Assembly: GCA_014360825.1 (NCBI GenBank)
Contig: JACIWT010000004.1
Coordinates: 124,001-188,000 of the forward strand
Direction of reading: 5' to 3'
Source of the DNA: Chloroflexota bacterium
GTDB lineage: Bacteria > Chloroflexota > Anaerolineae > UBA2200 > JACIWT01
DNA: 64,000 bases
In this document: piece by piece, positions 9,271 to 17,482 of the stretch
How positions within the stretch are numbered: the stretch's first letter is position 1
How the letters are laid out: each line of letters opens with the position of its first letter
Made by a program: the position numbers and the translations under genes
The notes under the pieces: generated by a model
The model's database searches: none
Told to the model about the DNA's origin: nothing
Seen by the model: only the letters and a program-made list of their open reading frames with translations

Positions 9271-11292
9271 ATGACTACCCAATCCATTTCCCCGGAACTG
9301 GCCCGGCTGGCCGCCAACACCATCCGCATGTTGAGCGTGGACGCTGTCGAACAGGCCAAATCAGGACACCCGGGCATGCCGATGGGCGCTGCCGATTATG
9401 CCTTTGTTCTCTGGAGCCGCTACTTGCGCTTTCATCCCGAAGATCCCGCCTGGCCCAATCGCGACCGCTTCGTTCTCTCCGCCGGACACGGCGCGACGTT
9501 GCTCTACGCGCTTTTGCATCTTGCTGGCTTCGATTTGCCACTGGAAGAACTGAAGCGCTTCCGCCAGTGGGAGAGTATGACGCCGGGCCACCCCGAATAT
9601 CGCTGTGCTCCGGGCGTGGAGACCACCACCGGCCCACTGGGCCAGGGCTCCGGCAACGGCATAGGGATGGCCATCGCCGCCAAAATGATGGCGGCGCGAT
9701 TCAACACCCCCGACTTCGCCGTCGTGAACCACCGGGTTTATGGTATCGTCAGCGATGGCGATCTGATGGAGGGGATTGCCTCCGAGGCAGCCTCGCTGGC
9801 CGGACATCTGGGCCTGGGCAATCTCATCTATATCTACGACTGCAATCGCATTACCATTGATGGATCAACAGACCTGACCTTCACCGAGGACGTCGGCCGA
9901 CGCTTCGAGGCCTACGGATGGCACGTGATCCACATAGATGGACATGACTATGCTGCCATCGCCGCTGCTATCGAGGAGGCGCAGGCAGAGACAACCCGCC
10001 CAACGCTCATCGTGGCCCACACGCACATCGCCTGGGGCAGCCCTCACAAGCAGGATTCCGCCGAGGCCCACGGCGCACCACTCGGCCCGGAGGAGACCGC
10101 CGCCACAAAGATGAACCTCGGCTGGCCGCTGGAGCCGAGTTTCTATATCCCAGAAGAGGTGCGACGGCTGTTTGCCGATAGGGTAGCCGAACTGAAAGCC
10201 GAGTATGAGGCATGGCAGCGCGGCTTCGCCTCCTGGCGACAAGCGCACCCCGACTTGGCAGCGCAGTGGGACCGCCAGATGACCAAAGCGCTGCCCGACG
10301 ACCTGGAGACCCAACTGCTGGCTGCCATTTCCCCCAATCCAGCGGCGACACGGGCGCACTCCGGCGCGGTGATCCAGCGGGCAGCGAGGCTCGTGCCCGG
10401 CCTGGTGGGCGGCTCGGCGGATCTGACGCCATCGAATCTCACCGCCATCCAAGGCGCTAGGGTCATCCGCCGCGATGATTTCTCAGGGCGGAACTTCCAC
10501 TTCGGCGTGCGTGAGCACAGTATGGGGGCGATCCTCAATGGCCTGGCCCTCTACGGCGGGCTGATCCCCTACGGCGGCACTTTCCTCGTCTTCTCCGACT
10601 ATATGCGACCTGCCATTCGCCTGGCAGCGATGATGGGTCTGCAGGTGATCTACATTTTCACCCATGATAGTTTCCTCCTCGGTGAGGATGGGCCCACCCA
10701 CCAACCCATCGAACAGGCGGCGGCACTGCGGGCGATACCCAACCTCACCGTGTTCCGCCCGGCCGATGGGGTGGAGGTGGCCATGGCTTGGGCTTGGGCG
10801 TTGCGACACACCAGTGGCCCAACTGCCCTCCTGCTAACCCGGCAGACGGTGCCGGTGCTGGCGCGAGAGATGGATTTCGACCCCAAATCGGTGTGGCGCG
10901 GCGGATACATCCTCTCCGATGTGGGGGGTGGGCAGCCCCACCTCATCCTCCTGGCCAGCGGGTCAGAAGTGGCGCTGGCCCTGGGGGCGAAGGCGATCCT
11001 GGCAGAGAAAGGCCTTGCGGTGCGTGTCGTGTCCATGCCCTCCATCGAACTGTTCGAGCAGCAGCCGACATCCTATCGCCGTCAGGTCCTGCCCGTGCCA
11101 CCGGAACGGATCGTGGCCATCGAGGCGGGACGGCCTGAGAGTTGGCACCGCTTCACCGGGCCGGAGGGGCTGGTGATTGGGATGGAGCATTTCGGGGCCT
11201 CGGCGCCGTATAAGGTGCTGGCCGAGAAATTCGGCTTCACCGCAGAGCAAGTGGCGGGACGGATATTGGCCTGGCTCCAACCCAGATATTGA
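9271..11292 (+). CDS. tkt: transketolase
   Basis: Transketolase moves two-carbon units between sugar phosphates using thiamine pyrophosphate, linking pentose phosphates to glycolysis. The 673-residue protein has the full-length three-domain organisation: an N-terminal TPP domain ([29 protein letters not shown], and the GDGDLMEG-like [18 protein letters not shown]), a central pyrimidine-binding domain ([34 protein letters not shown]) and a C-terminal domain. Known catalytic histidines are retained in these motifs. It is the third gene of the gnd-glk-tkt unit. A 15-bp hairpin without a T tract follows it. Confidence 0.95.
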   Translation: MTTQSISPELARLAANTIRMLSVDAVEQAKSGHPGMPMGAADYAFVLWSRYLRFHPEDPAWPNRDRFVLSAGHGATLLYALLHLAGFDLPLEELKRFRQWESMTPGHPEYRCAPGVETTTGPLGQGSGNGIGMAIAAKMMAARFNTPDFAVVNHRVYGIVSDGDLMEGIASEAASLAGHLGLGNLIYIYDCNRITIDGSTDLTFTEDVGRRFEAYGWHVIHIDGHDYAAIAAAIEEAQAETTRPTLIVAHTHIAWGSPHKQDSAEAHGAPLGPEETAATKMNLGWPLEPSFYIPEEVRRLFADRVAELKAEYEAWQRGFASWRQAHPDLAAQWDRQMTKALPDDLETQLLAAISPNPAATRAHSGAVIQRAARLVPGLVGGSADLTPSNLTAIQGARVIRRDDFSGRNFHFGVREHSMGAILNGLALYGGLIPYGGTFLVFSDYMRPAIRLAAMMGLQVIYIFTHDSFLLGEDGPTHQPIEQAAALRAIPNLTVFRPADGVEVAMAWAWALRHTSGPTALLLTRQTVPVLAREMDFDPKSVWRGGYILSDVGGGQPHLILLASGSEVALALGAKAILAEKGLAVRVVSMPSIELFEQQPTSYRRQVLPVPPERIVAIEAGRPESWHRFTGPEGLVIGMEHFGASAPYKVLAEKFGFTAEQVAGRILAWLQPRY

Positions 11293-11345
11293 CATAATAA
11301 CACGGGAAGAAAACGCCACTTTGCCCGTGCAGCGGGCAGGGGAGA

Positions 11346-11377
11346 GAGTAACCTCTGGCATCTGCCAGAGGTTACTC
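11346..11377 (+). terminator. strong hairpin after tkt
   Basis: A 15-bp perfect inverted repeat (arms 11346-11360 and 11363-11377, core GTAACCTCTGGCA) lies 53 bases after tkt. No T run follows, so it may be an mRNA-end stabiliser or a rho-assisted terminator. A smaller hairpin, TGCCCG with CGGGCA, precedes it at about 11320-11336. Confidence 0.5.
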
Positions 11378-11441
11378 ATTCGGAGACAGAATTCTACCAT
11401 TCAAATGGGCTAAAATTGAGGAAATTTTAAGGAAAAACCTA

Positions 11442-11470
11442 TTGACAAAATGGGCCAATGGTGATATACT
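11442..11470 (+). promoter_or_regulatory. promoter of the PTS operon
   Basis: TTGACA (11442-11447) and TATACT (11465-11470) are 17 bases apart, preceded by an A/T-rich stretch that may act as an UP element. Transcription should start near 11477, giving a leader of about 195 bases before gatC. Confidence 0.85.
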
Positions 11471-11497
11471 ATTCACAGATGTGATATTCTATCACAT
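11461..11497 (+). promoter_or_regulatory. tandem operator over the PTS promoter
   Basis: A perfect palindrome with arms ATGTGATA and TATCACAT around TTC occupies 11479-11497, over the expected transcript start. A degenerate copy, GTGATA-TAC-TATTCAC, occupies 11461-11476, over the -10 box. The two copies are offset by 20 bases, about two helical turns. The position predicts repression. The likely binder is the SorC-family regulator encoded in the same operon, which is an inference. Confidence 0.7.
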
Positions 11498-11576
11498 TTG
11501 TGCAAAGCCGGACCTTCTTTGTTGTGTCGCCATTGTAGCAAGGGCAGGGGGAAGAGTTTTTGAGTTGGTCGGCGTA

Positions 11577-11763
11577 AAAGGAGGTGATGCTTAGCGCTAA
11601 CAGCATCGGCTTACGAAGAGCGGTCGTGTTGAGTGGTTATGTGTTGCCAATGCCTGAAAAAGGAGGATTGAAATGGCACAGTTTTTTGCCGCCTTGCAGG
11701 GTATTCTCTCTGCTCTCGGGGCAACGGTCGTTCTACCCATCATCATCTTCATTCTGGGCCTGA
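11577..11763 (+). promoter_or_regulatory. gatC leader with perfect anti-SD match and overlapping small ORF
   Basis: AAAGGAGGTGAT at 11577-11588 is complementary to the 3' end of 16S rRNA over 12 bases but lies 84 bases before the gatC start. The ATG it overlaps (11587) opens a 58-codon frame that ends inside gatC at about 11763, in a different frame from gatC. It could be a leader peptide coupled to gatC translation or a ribosome standby site. No protein family was recognised, so it is not called a gene. Confidence 0.3.
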
Positions 11764-13061
11764 TTCTCGGGGCCCAACCTGGACGCGCTTTCCGCTCTGG
11801 TGTCACCATCGGTGTAGCCTTCGTCGGCATCAACCTGGTGATCGGTCTGATGTGGACCGCCCTGAGCAATGCAGCCCAGGCCATTGTACAGCGCACAGGC
11901 GTTAGCCTGACGGTAGTGGACGTTGGTTGGCCGTCCGCCGCAGCCATCGCTTTCGCCTCCACTGTTGGAACTTACATCATCCCTGTCGCCATCATCGTCA
12001 ATCTCGTGATGCTGGCACTCAACGCCACCAAGACGCTGAACGTCGATGTCTGGAACTTCTGGCACTTCGCCTTCACCGGCGCTATGGTCGTGGCGGCCAC
12101 GGGCAATTTGCCCTTGGGTCTGGCTGCAGCAGCGGTCAACGCCGCCATCGTCCTGTTCCTCGCCGACTGGACTGCGCGCGGCATTCAAAGCTTCTTCGGC
12201 ATGCCTGGCCTCTCCATCCCGCACGGGTTCTCTGCCGCCTACGTGCCAGTAGCCATCCCCCTCAACTGGGTCGTGAGCAAGATCCCCGGCCTCAAGGACC
12301 TCGAGGCCGATCCGGAGGCCATCCAGAAGCGCTTAGGTGTCATCGGTGAGCCCGTCATCCTGGGATTGGTGATCGGCCTTATCCTTGGCCTGATCGCCTT
12401 CTTCGACCCTGCGAATCTCAAGGACTCCCTGGTAAAGACGTTGCAAACGGGCATCAACCTGAGCGCAGTCATGCTCCTGTTGCCTCGTATGGTGGGGGTC
12501 TTGATGGAGGGCCTGCTGCCACTGTCCGACGCCGCCCGTGAGTTCATGCAGAAGCGCTACGCTGGCCGTGAGATCTACGTCGGCCTCGACTCGGCCATCC
12601 TCATCGGTCACCCGGCCGCCATTGCCGCTTCTCTGGTGCTGGTACCCATCACCATCCTGCTGGCCGTCATCCTGCCCGGCAACAAGGTGCTGCCGTTCGC
12701 CGACCTGGCGGTCATCCCGTTCCTGGTCTGCATGACCGCCCCGATCACCCGTGGCAACGTAGTGCGCATCATTATCATTGGTGCCATCGTGATCGCCATC
12801 GGCTTCTACATCGGCACAGCAGGCTCTGCTCTCTTCACCAGGGCAGCCATTGATGCCAAGTTCAGCATGCCAGCCGGTGCAACGGAGATCTCCAGCATTT
12901 GCGACGGGTTCAACTTCTTAACCTTCGTGCTGTTGACCGCCGCCCGCACCCTCAGCTACGTCGGGCTGGTGATCATCCTGGCCATCTTGGTCGCGGTGAT
13001 GATGGTATATCGGCGCAATACGAAGGCTTGGGAGGTCGCTGCAGGCGGGCCCAGCGAGTAA
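11673..13061 (+). CDS. gatC: PTS galactitol-type permease, EIIC subunit
   Basis: This 462-residue integral membrane protein is the channel subunit of a galactitol-family phosphotransferase system, which imports and phosphorylates a polyol or sugar. It is hydrophobic throughout, with roughly ten or more predicted membrane segments, and shows family features such as NVDVWNFWHFAF, GMPGLSIPHGFS and the GHPAAIAAS segment. AAGGAGG lies 9 bases before the ATG. It is the first gene of an operon that also encodes separate IIA and IIB proteins and a SorC regulator, and its promoter carries a tandem operator. The real substrate is not known: galactitol is only the family name. Confidence 0.9.
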   Translation: MAQFFAALQGILSALGATVVLPIIIFILGLILGAQPGRAFRSGVTIGVAFVGINLVIGLMWTALSNAAQAIVQRTGVSLTVVDVGWPSAAAIAFASTVGTYIIPVAIIVNLVMLALNATKTLNVDVWNFWHFAFTGAMVVAATGNLPLGLAAAAVNAAIVLFLADWTARGIQSFFGMPGLSIPHGFSAAYVPVAIPLNWVVSKIPGLKDLEADPEAIQKRLGVIGEPVILGLVIGLILGLIAFFDPANLKDSLVKTLQTGINLSAVMLLLPRMVGVLMEGLLPLSDAAREFMQKRYAGREIYVGLDSAILIGHPAAIAASLVLVPITILLAVILPGNKVLPFADLAVIPFLVCMTAPITRGNVVRIIIIGAIVIAIGFYIGTAGSALFTRAAIDAKFSMPAGATEISSICDGFNFLTFVLLTAARTLSYVGLVIILAILVAVMMVYRRNTKAWEVAAGGPSE

Positions 13062-13093
13062 GGCAGGATTGGACAGCCTAGAGAAGGGGTTTG

Positions 13094-13224
13094 GACAAGG
13101 GGCTTAAGCCCCTTGTCTCGGTCCTGTCCGGGTCCTGGGTCTTAAGCCCCCTGTCCTGGAACTCTCTGCACAACGAGAAGATAAACCGGCTGCAAGGGGG
13201 TGGGCGACTTTTCCCACCCCCTTG
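13094..13224 (+). repeat. two strong hairpins between gatC and the next gene
   Basis: The 186-base gap after gatC holds a perfect 24-base palindrome at 13094-13117 (arm GACAAGGGGCTT), a partial second copy of it near 13140-13156 (CTTAAGCCCC), and a 12-bp hairpin with an 8-base loop at 13193-13224 (arm CAAGGGGGTGGG). The second hairpin is followed by TTGAATATG, not by a T tract. They probably protect the gatC message from 3' decay or partly terminate it, lowering expression of downstream genes. Confidence 0.6.
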
Positions 13225-13247
13225 AATATGCAAGGGGAGGCCACACA

Positions 13248-13682
13248 ATGATAGAGGTAATGATCCGCAGTATGCTCGGAGCGAGCGGGGGCGCAGCCCT
13301 CGACTGGCTGAGAGGCCACCCGGAAGTCACAACAGTGATATTTGCGCTGTTAGTGATAGTATATCTCCTGGGCCGGTTACAGTTGTACCGCATCGAGCAG
13401 CGCACCGCCCAACTCGTCTTGGAAATGAGCCAGGAATGGCTGGTCAAAAAACCGAATATCACCGCTAGTGGCCTATACAAACGCATCTACCCTCGCTGGA
13501 GCAAGTCGGTAGGCCAGTGGGGATTGTTCATACCACATCGGCTGGAAATCTGGCCGGTGCCGGTGCGACCTGAGACCGTGCAGCGCAAATTAGGTTTCTC
13601 TCCACAGTGGATCGCTGCTCTGCTCACGAAGCACGGAGTGACACTGAAAGAGAAGGAGGACGATGCCCAGCATGAATCCTGA
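13248..13682 (+). CDS. unknown single-pass membrane protein in the PTS operon
   Basis: I do not recognise this 144-residue protein. The ATG at 13248 is preferred over upstream starts because GGGGAGG lies about 8 bases before it and the hairpin would otherwise fall inside the coding region. Residues about 27-46 (TVIFALLVIVYLLGRL region) form one transmembrane helix, followed by a basic linker and a soluble part with IYPRWSKSVGQWGLFIPHRLE and a helical LGFSPQWIAALLTKHG end. The gene overlaps gatA by 20 bp and sits between IIC and IIA, so it is surely translated with them. It may be an accessory or regulatory partner of the transporter, which is inference from position only. Confidence 0.7.
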   Translation: MIEVMIRSMLGASGGAALDWLRGHPEVTTVIFALLVIVYLLGRLQLYRIEQRTAQLVLEMSQEWLVKKPNITASGLYKRIYPRWSKSVGQWGLFIPHRLEIWPVPVRPETVQRKLGFSPQWIAALLTKHGVTLKEKEDDAQHES

Positions 13683-14148
13683 CCACACGCAATGGTTCTA
13701 TGAAGACCTGGTCCTCAAACCCATGAGCGCGGAAAGCGCGGTGGACGCCATCACCCAACTGGGCACACTTCTGCAGAAGGGCGGGTTCGTCAAAGAAACT
13801 TTCATCCCCGCGGTGATACAGCGTGAGCAAGAGTTCTCCACAGGATTGCCCACAGCGGAAGTCGGCGTGGCCATACCGCACACCGATGTGGAACACGTGC
13901 TCCGAGAGGCCATCGCCGTGGGCGTGCTCGACAAGCCGGTGGATTTTGGCGAAATGGGCAACCCGGGCAATAACGTCCCTGTTCAAATCATCTGCCTTTT
14001 GGCAGTTGCCAAATCCGAAATGATGGTTAAAATATTACAATCGTTGGTCGAGATGTTCCAAACCCCCGGCGTGCTAAAACAGATTATCCAAGCCAAAGAT
14101 GCGTTCGAAATCGTCGATATCTTCCGCCAGCATTGTCAAACGGAATGA
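13663..14148 (+). CDS. gatA: PTS EIIA protein, fructose/mannitol (GatA) type
   Basis: This soluble protein accepts phosphate from HPr and passes it to EIIB. It belongs to the PTS EIIA type 2 family: the phosphorylated histidine is in the VAIPHTD motif (His73 counting from 13663), and length (about 160 residues) is normal for a stand-alone domain. AAGGAGGA at 13653-13660 is very close to the ATG at 13663, and the ATG at 13672 is 11 bases away, so the exact start is ambiguous. The gene overlaps the unknown membrane protein and is followed 16 bases later by gatB. Confidence 0.88.
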   Translation: MPSMNPDHTQWFYEDLVLKPMSAESAVDAITQLGTLLQKGGFVKETFIPAVIQREQEFSTGLPTAEVGVAIPHTDVEHVLREAIAVGVLDKPVDFGEMGNPGNNVPVQIICLLAVAKSEMMVKILQSLVEMFQTPGVLKQIIQAKDAFEIVDIFRQHCQTE

Positions 14149-14164
14149 AGGAGGTGCAGAATCC

Positions 14165-14464
14165 ATGGTGAGCGAGAAACGCGTGTTGGTTGCCTGTGGG
14201 ACCGCCATTGCCACGGCGACAGTGGTAGCAGAGAAAGTGAAGGAAATCGCCAAAGAAGCGGGCATCCCGGTGAGCGTGATCCAGTGCAAATCGGCTGAGA
14301 CCCGCGGCCGGGCGATGGTGTTCAAACCACACGTGATTGTGGCTACTACGACAGTACCCCAGGACCTGGGCGTGCCAGTGATCAACGGCGTGCCTTTCCT
14401 TTCTGGCATCGGCATAGATGCCGTCAAGGCCCAGATCCTCGAGGTGCTGCGGAAGGAAGAATAG
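14165..14464 (+). CDS. gatB: PTS EIIB protein, galactitol type
   Basis: This 99-residue soluble protein takes phosphate from EIIA on a cysteine and gives it to the incoming sugar. The active-site cysteine is Cys11 in VLVACGTAIATAT, the P-loop-like position of the GatB family, and the rest follows the lactose/galactitol IIB fold (KPHVIVATTTVPQDLGVPVINGVPFL region). The ATG at 14165 is preceded by AAGGAGGTG at the optimal distance, which rules out the longer upstream frame overlapping gatA. With gatC and gatA it makes a complete enzyme II set. Confidence 0.9.
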   Translation: MVSEKRVLVACGTAIATATVVAEKVKEIAKEAGIPVSVIQCKSAETRGRAMVFKPHVIVATTTVPQDLGVPVINGVPFLSGIGIDAVKAQILEVLRKEE

Positions 14465-14548
14465 GCCCGGCCATCGGCAACTGGCTCTATTGACCGCAGG
14501 CCTTTCCAAAGTCGGCCAATGAATAGCAGAGATTTTGAGGAAGCCTGA

Positions 14549-15511
14549 GTGTCAGAACTCAATGAAGAACGGGCTCGTCTGTTAGTCCGTGTAGCAAGTT
14601 TATATTACGAACAGGGCCTTACGCAAAAGGAAGTAGCCCAGAGGATTGGTCTCTCGCGTTCCAACGTTTCCCGTCTGCTCACCGAGGCCCACCGCCAGGG
14701 CATCGTTGAGATCCGCATCAATCATCCCTGGGCCACTTCCAGCGAACTGGCCGCAACTCTGATTCGTCGCTTCGGCCTGCAAGATGCCTTGGTGCTGGCG
14801 TCTGGCTCGCCAGACAGAAATGAGGTGCTACGCGGCATGGGAGTGTTGGCGGCCAGGTATTTGGAGCGCATCCTCAAGCCCAACTCCATCCTGGGCATCG
14901 GCTGGGGCACGGCGCTCTACGAGGTAGTCCACGAACTGCGACACACCCGCATACCGGGCATCGAAGTAGTGCAAATCATCGGGGGCACAGGGTCGCTGAA
15001 CCCACAAATTGACGGCACCGAACTGGCTCGCCAACTGGCCCGGGCCTTGGGAGCACGTTACAGATACTTACATGCCCCCTTGATCGTCGAGACGGCGGAA
15101 CTGTGTCGCGCCTTGATGCAAGATCGCAATATCCACGAGTCGCTGGAGGTGGGGCGCAAAGCCGATGTGGCACTGGTGGGCATCGGTGCGGTGGTGCGAG
15201 AGATCTCCAGCCTCACCCGATCGGGCCACCTGCGAGAGAATGAACTGTCGTGGCTCCAGGCCATCGGTGCCGTGGGTGACATCTGTGCCCAACACTTCGA
15301 CATCCATGGCCGAATATGCGCCCCCGAACTCAACAGCCGTGTTGTAGGTCTGCGGCTCGACGAATTACAAAGGATCCCCTGCGTAATTGGTGTGGCTGGC
15401 TGGCGAGAAAAGGCTCCGGCCATCCTGGGCGCATTGCGGGGCAAATACGTGGATGTGCTGGTCACAGATGATGCCGCTGCCCAAGAAGTGCTGCGCCTGG
15501 CAGGGGAATAG
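14549..15511 (+). CDS. SorC-family sugar-responsive transcriptional regulator
   Basis: The 320-residue protein has an N-terminal helix-turn-helix (residues about 20-45, GLTQKEVAQRIGLSRSNVSRLLTEA) and a C-terminal SorC/CggR-type sugar-phosphate-binding domain with GIGWGTALYEVV, IIGGTGS and CVIGVAGWREKAPAI. Such proteins bind DNA as oligomers and respond to a phosphorylated sugar. The start codon is GTG with GAGGAAG upstream. Its place within the operon, 84 bases after gatB, and the tandem palindromes over the PTS promoter suggest that it controls its own operon by repression relieved by the transported sugar phosphate. That link is inferred. Confidence 0.9.
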   Translation: MSELNEERARLLVRVASLYYEQGLTQKEVAQRIGLSRSNVSRLLTEAHRQGIVEIRINHPWATSSELAATLIRRFGLQDALVLASGSPDRNEVLRGMGVLAARYLERILKPNSILGIGWGTALYEVVHELRHTRIPGIEVVQIIGGTGSLNPQIDGTELARQLARALGARYRYLHAPLIVETAELCRALMQDRNIHESLEVGRKADVALVGIGAVVREISSLTRSGHLRENELSWLQAIGAVGDICAQHFDIHGRICAPELNSRVVGLRLDELQRIPCVIGVAGWREKAPAILGALRGKYVDVLVTDDAAAQEVLRLAGE

Positions 15512-15525
15512 TCGGGGAAATCACG

Positions 15526-16491
15526 ATGGTGGATATCAGTCGAGAGAAACTCTTGGACATGTTGGAAAAGATGTATACCATCCGCTACTTCGAACAGAAG
15601 GCAGATGAATTGTTCGGACGCGGGAAGATCCATGGCACGATGCACCTTTCTGTTGGCCAGGAAGCCACTGCAGTTGGCTCCATCGCCCCCTTGCGACCGA
15701 ACGACTACATCGCCAGCACTCACCGCGGTCACGGCCATTGCATCGCCAAGGGTGCGGACGTGCGCCGGATGATGGCCGAGTTCCTCGGCAAAGAGACGGG
15801 CTACTGCCGTGGCCGGGGTGGTTCCATGCACATCGCCGATGTGGAGGCTGGCAACCTGGGCGCCACCGGCGTAGTGGGCGGAGGCATACCCACCGCCGTC
15901 GGCGCGGCCTTGGCGAGTAAACTCGCCGGCGATGACAAGGTAACCATTTGCTTTTTCGGCGATGGGGCAGCCAACTTGGGCATTTTCCACGAAGGTCTCA
16001 ACCTGGCCGCCATTTGGCAACTACCCGTGGTCTTCGTTTGCGAGAACAACCAGTATGGCATGTCTATGCCGGTGCAGAAATCCATGCCGGTGAAGGATGT
16101 GGCGGAGCGAGCCGCCTCCTACGCTATGCCAGGCGTGGTAGTGGACGGCAACGATGTGCTACAAGTCTACGAGGCGGTTTCAGAAGCAGTCCAGCGGGCC
16201 AGGGAAGGCAAGGGGCCCAGTCTGATCGAATGCAAAACCTACCGCTGGAAGGGGCATTCCAAGAGCGACCAGGAGCGCTATCGCACCCGCGAAGAAGTCG
16301 AGGCGTGGAAGAAAAAGGATCCCATAGCACGCTTTCAGAAGTGGCTGCTCGAAAAGGGGATAGCCACAGAAGAAGAGATAGAGGCCATCTCCGCGCGAGC
16401 CCGGCAGATAATTGAGGATGCGGTAGCCTTCGCCGAAACGAGCCCGGAGCCCTCACCGGATACCATTATGGAGGGGGTCTACGCCGAATGA
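15526..16491 (+). CDS. pdhA: 2-oxoacid (pyruvate/acetoin) dehydrogenase E1 alpha
   Basis: This is the thiamine pyrophosphate-binding alpha subunit of a heterotetrameric E1 that decarboxylates pyruvate, acetoin or a related 2-oxoacid. The 321-residue protein shows [32 protein letters not shown] and the TPP/Mg motif from FGDGAANLG to NNQYGMS. Sequence segments resemble AcoA-type enzymes closely, so acetoin dehydrogenase is a real alternative to pyruvate dehydrogenase. It starts 14 bases after the SorC gene and overlaps E1 beta by 4 bp. No E3 (dihydrolipoamide dehydrogenase) gene lies in the window. Confidence 0.9.
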   Translation: MVDISREKLLDMLEKMYTIRYFEQKADELFGRGKIHGTMHLSVGQEATAVGSIAPLRPNDYIASTHRGHGHCIAKGADVRRMMAEFLGKETGYCRGRGGSMHIADVEAGNLGATGVVGGGIPTAVGAALASKLAGDDKVTICFFGDGAANLGIFHEGLNLAAIWQLPVVFVCENNQYGMSMPVQKSMPVKDVAERAASYAMPGVVVDGNDVLQVYEAVSEAVQRAREGKGPSLIECKTYRWKGHSKSDQERYRTREEVEAWKKKDPIARFQKWLLEKGIATEEEIEAISARARQIIEDAVAFAETSPEPSPDTIMEGVYAE

Positions 16492-17471
16492 GAGAGATCA
16501 CTTACGCAGAAGCCATTCGAGAGGCCCTCCGGCAAGAAATGCAACGCGACCCACGGGTCTTTTTGATGGGCGAGGACATCGGAGTCTACGGAGGCGCGTT
16601 TGGAGTAACCCTGGGGCTACTGGAGGAATTCGGCAGCGAGCGCGTCCGCGACACCCCCATCTCCGAAGGCGTGATCGCCGGCGCGGCGGCCGGGGCAGCA
16701 CTGGCAGGCATGCGCCCAGTGGCCGAGATCATGTTCATGGACTTCACCACCCTGGCCATGGAGCAGATCGTCAACCAGGCCGCCAAGACGCGGTTCATGT
16801 TCGGTGGGAAAGCACAAGTGCCTATGGTCTTGCGCACTCCCGCTGGTTCGGGCACGGGTGCCGCGGCGCAACATTCGCAGAGCCTGGAAGCGTGGTTCGT
16901 CCATGCCCCCGGCCTGAAGGTAGTGATGCCCAGCACCCCATACGACGCCAAAGGGCTGCTCATCTCATCCATCCGCGACAACAACCCGGTGATTTTCGTC
17001 GAACACAAGTTGCTCTACCGCACCACCGGGCCCGTCCCTGAAGAGCCCTATACCATCCCACTGGGTGTGGCTGATGTGAAGAGGGAAGGAGTTGACATAA
17101 CAATTATCGCCACTTCGATTATGGTTACCCGCGCCCTGGCCGCCGCCGAGACGTTGGCCAAAGAGGGCATCGAAGTAGAGGTTGTGGATCCACGCACCTT
17201 GAAGCCTTACGACGACGAAACCGTGAACCGTTCTGTGAAGAAGACGGGGCGGGTGCTCATCGTGCACGAGGCCTACAAGACCAACGGTTTCGGAGCAGAG
17301 ATAGCCGCCCGCATCACCGAGGGCGAGACGTTCTTCCATCTCGTTGCCCCGGTGAAGCGTCTGGCCGGACTGGACATCCCGATCCCATATAACCGCACCC
17401 TGGAAAGGCACGCCGTCCCCCAGGAGGAAGACATCGTGCGCGCTGCCCGCGAACTCATGGCCTATAAATGA
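16488..17471 (+). CDS. pdhB: 2-oxoacid dehydrogenase E1 beta
   Basis: The 327-residue beta subunit completes the E1 active site and binds the pyrimidine end of thiamine pyrophosphate. Characteristic segments are [47 protein letters not shown], and the C-terminal [11 protein letters not shown] with [15 protein letters not shown]. Length is normal for the family. The ATGA overlaps at both ends (with E1 alpha and with E2) show tight translational coupling. Substrate assignment between pyruvate and acetoin cannot be made from sequence by eye. Confidence 0.92.
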   Translation: MREITYAEAIREALRQEMQRDPRVFLMGEDIGVYGGAFGVTLGLLEEFGSERVRDTPISEGVIAGAAAGAALAGMRPVAEIMFMDFTTLAMEQIVNQAAKTRFMFGGKAQVPMVLRTPAGSGTGAAAQHSQSLEAWFVHAPGLKVVMPSTPYDAKGLLISSIRDNNPVIFVEHKLLYRTTGPVPEEPYTIPLGVADVKREGVDITIIATSIMVTRALAAAETLAKEGIEVEVVDPRTLKPYDDETVNRSVKKTGRVLIVHEAYKTNGFGAEIAARITEGETFFHLVAPVKRLAGLDIPIPYNRTLERHAVPQEEDIVRAARELMAYK

Positions 17472-17482
17472 GGAGTCTTGAA

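Noticed and set aside
14465-14548. TTGACC considered as a separate promoter for the SorC gene
   Set aside because: No acceptable -10 box lies 15-19 bases downstream, so the gene is assumed to be read from the gatC promoter.
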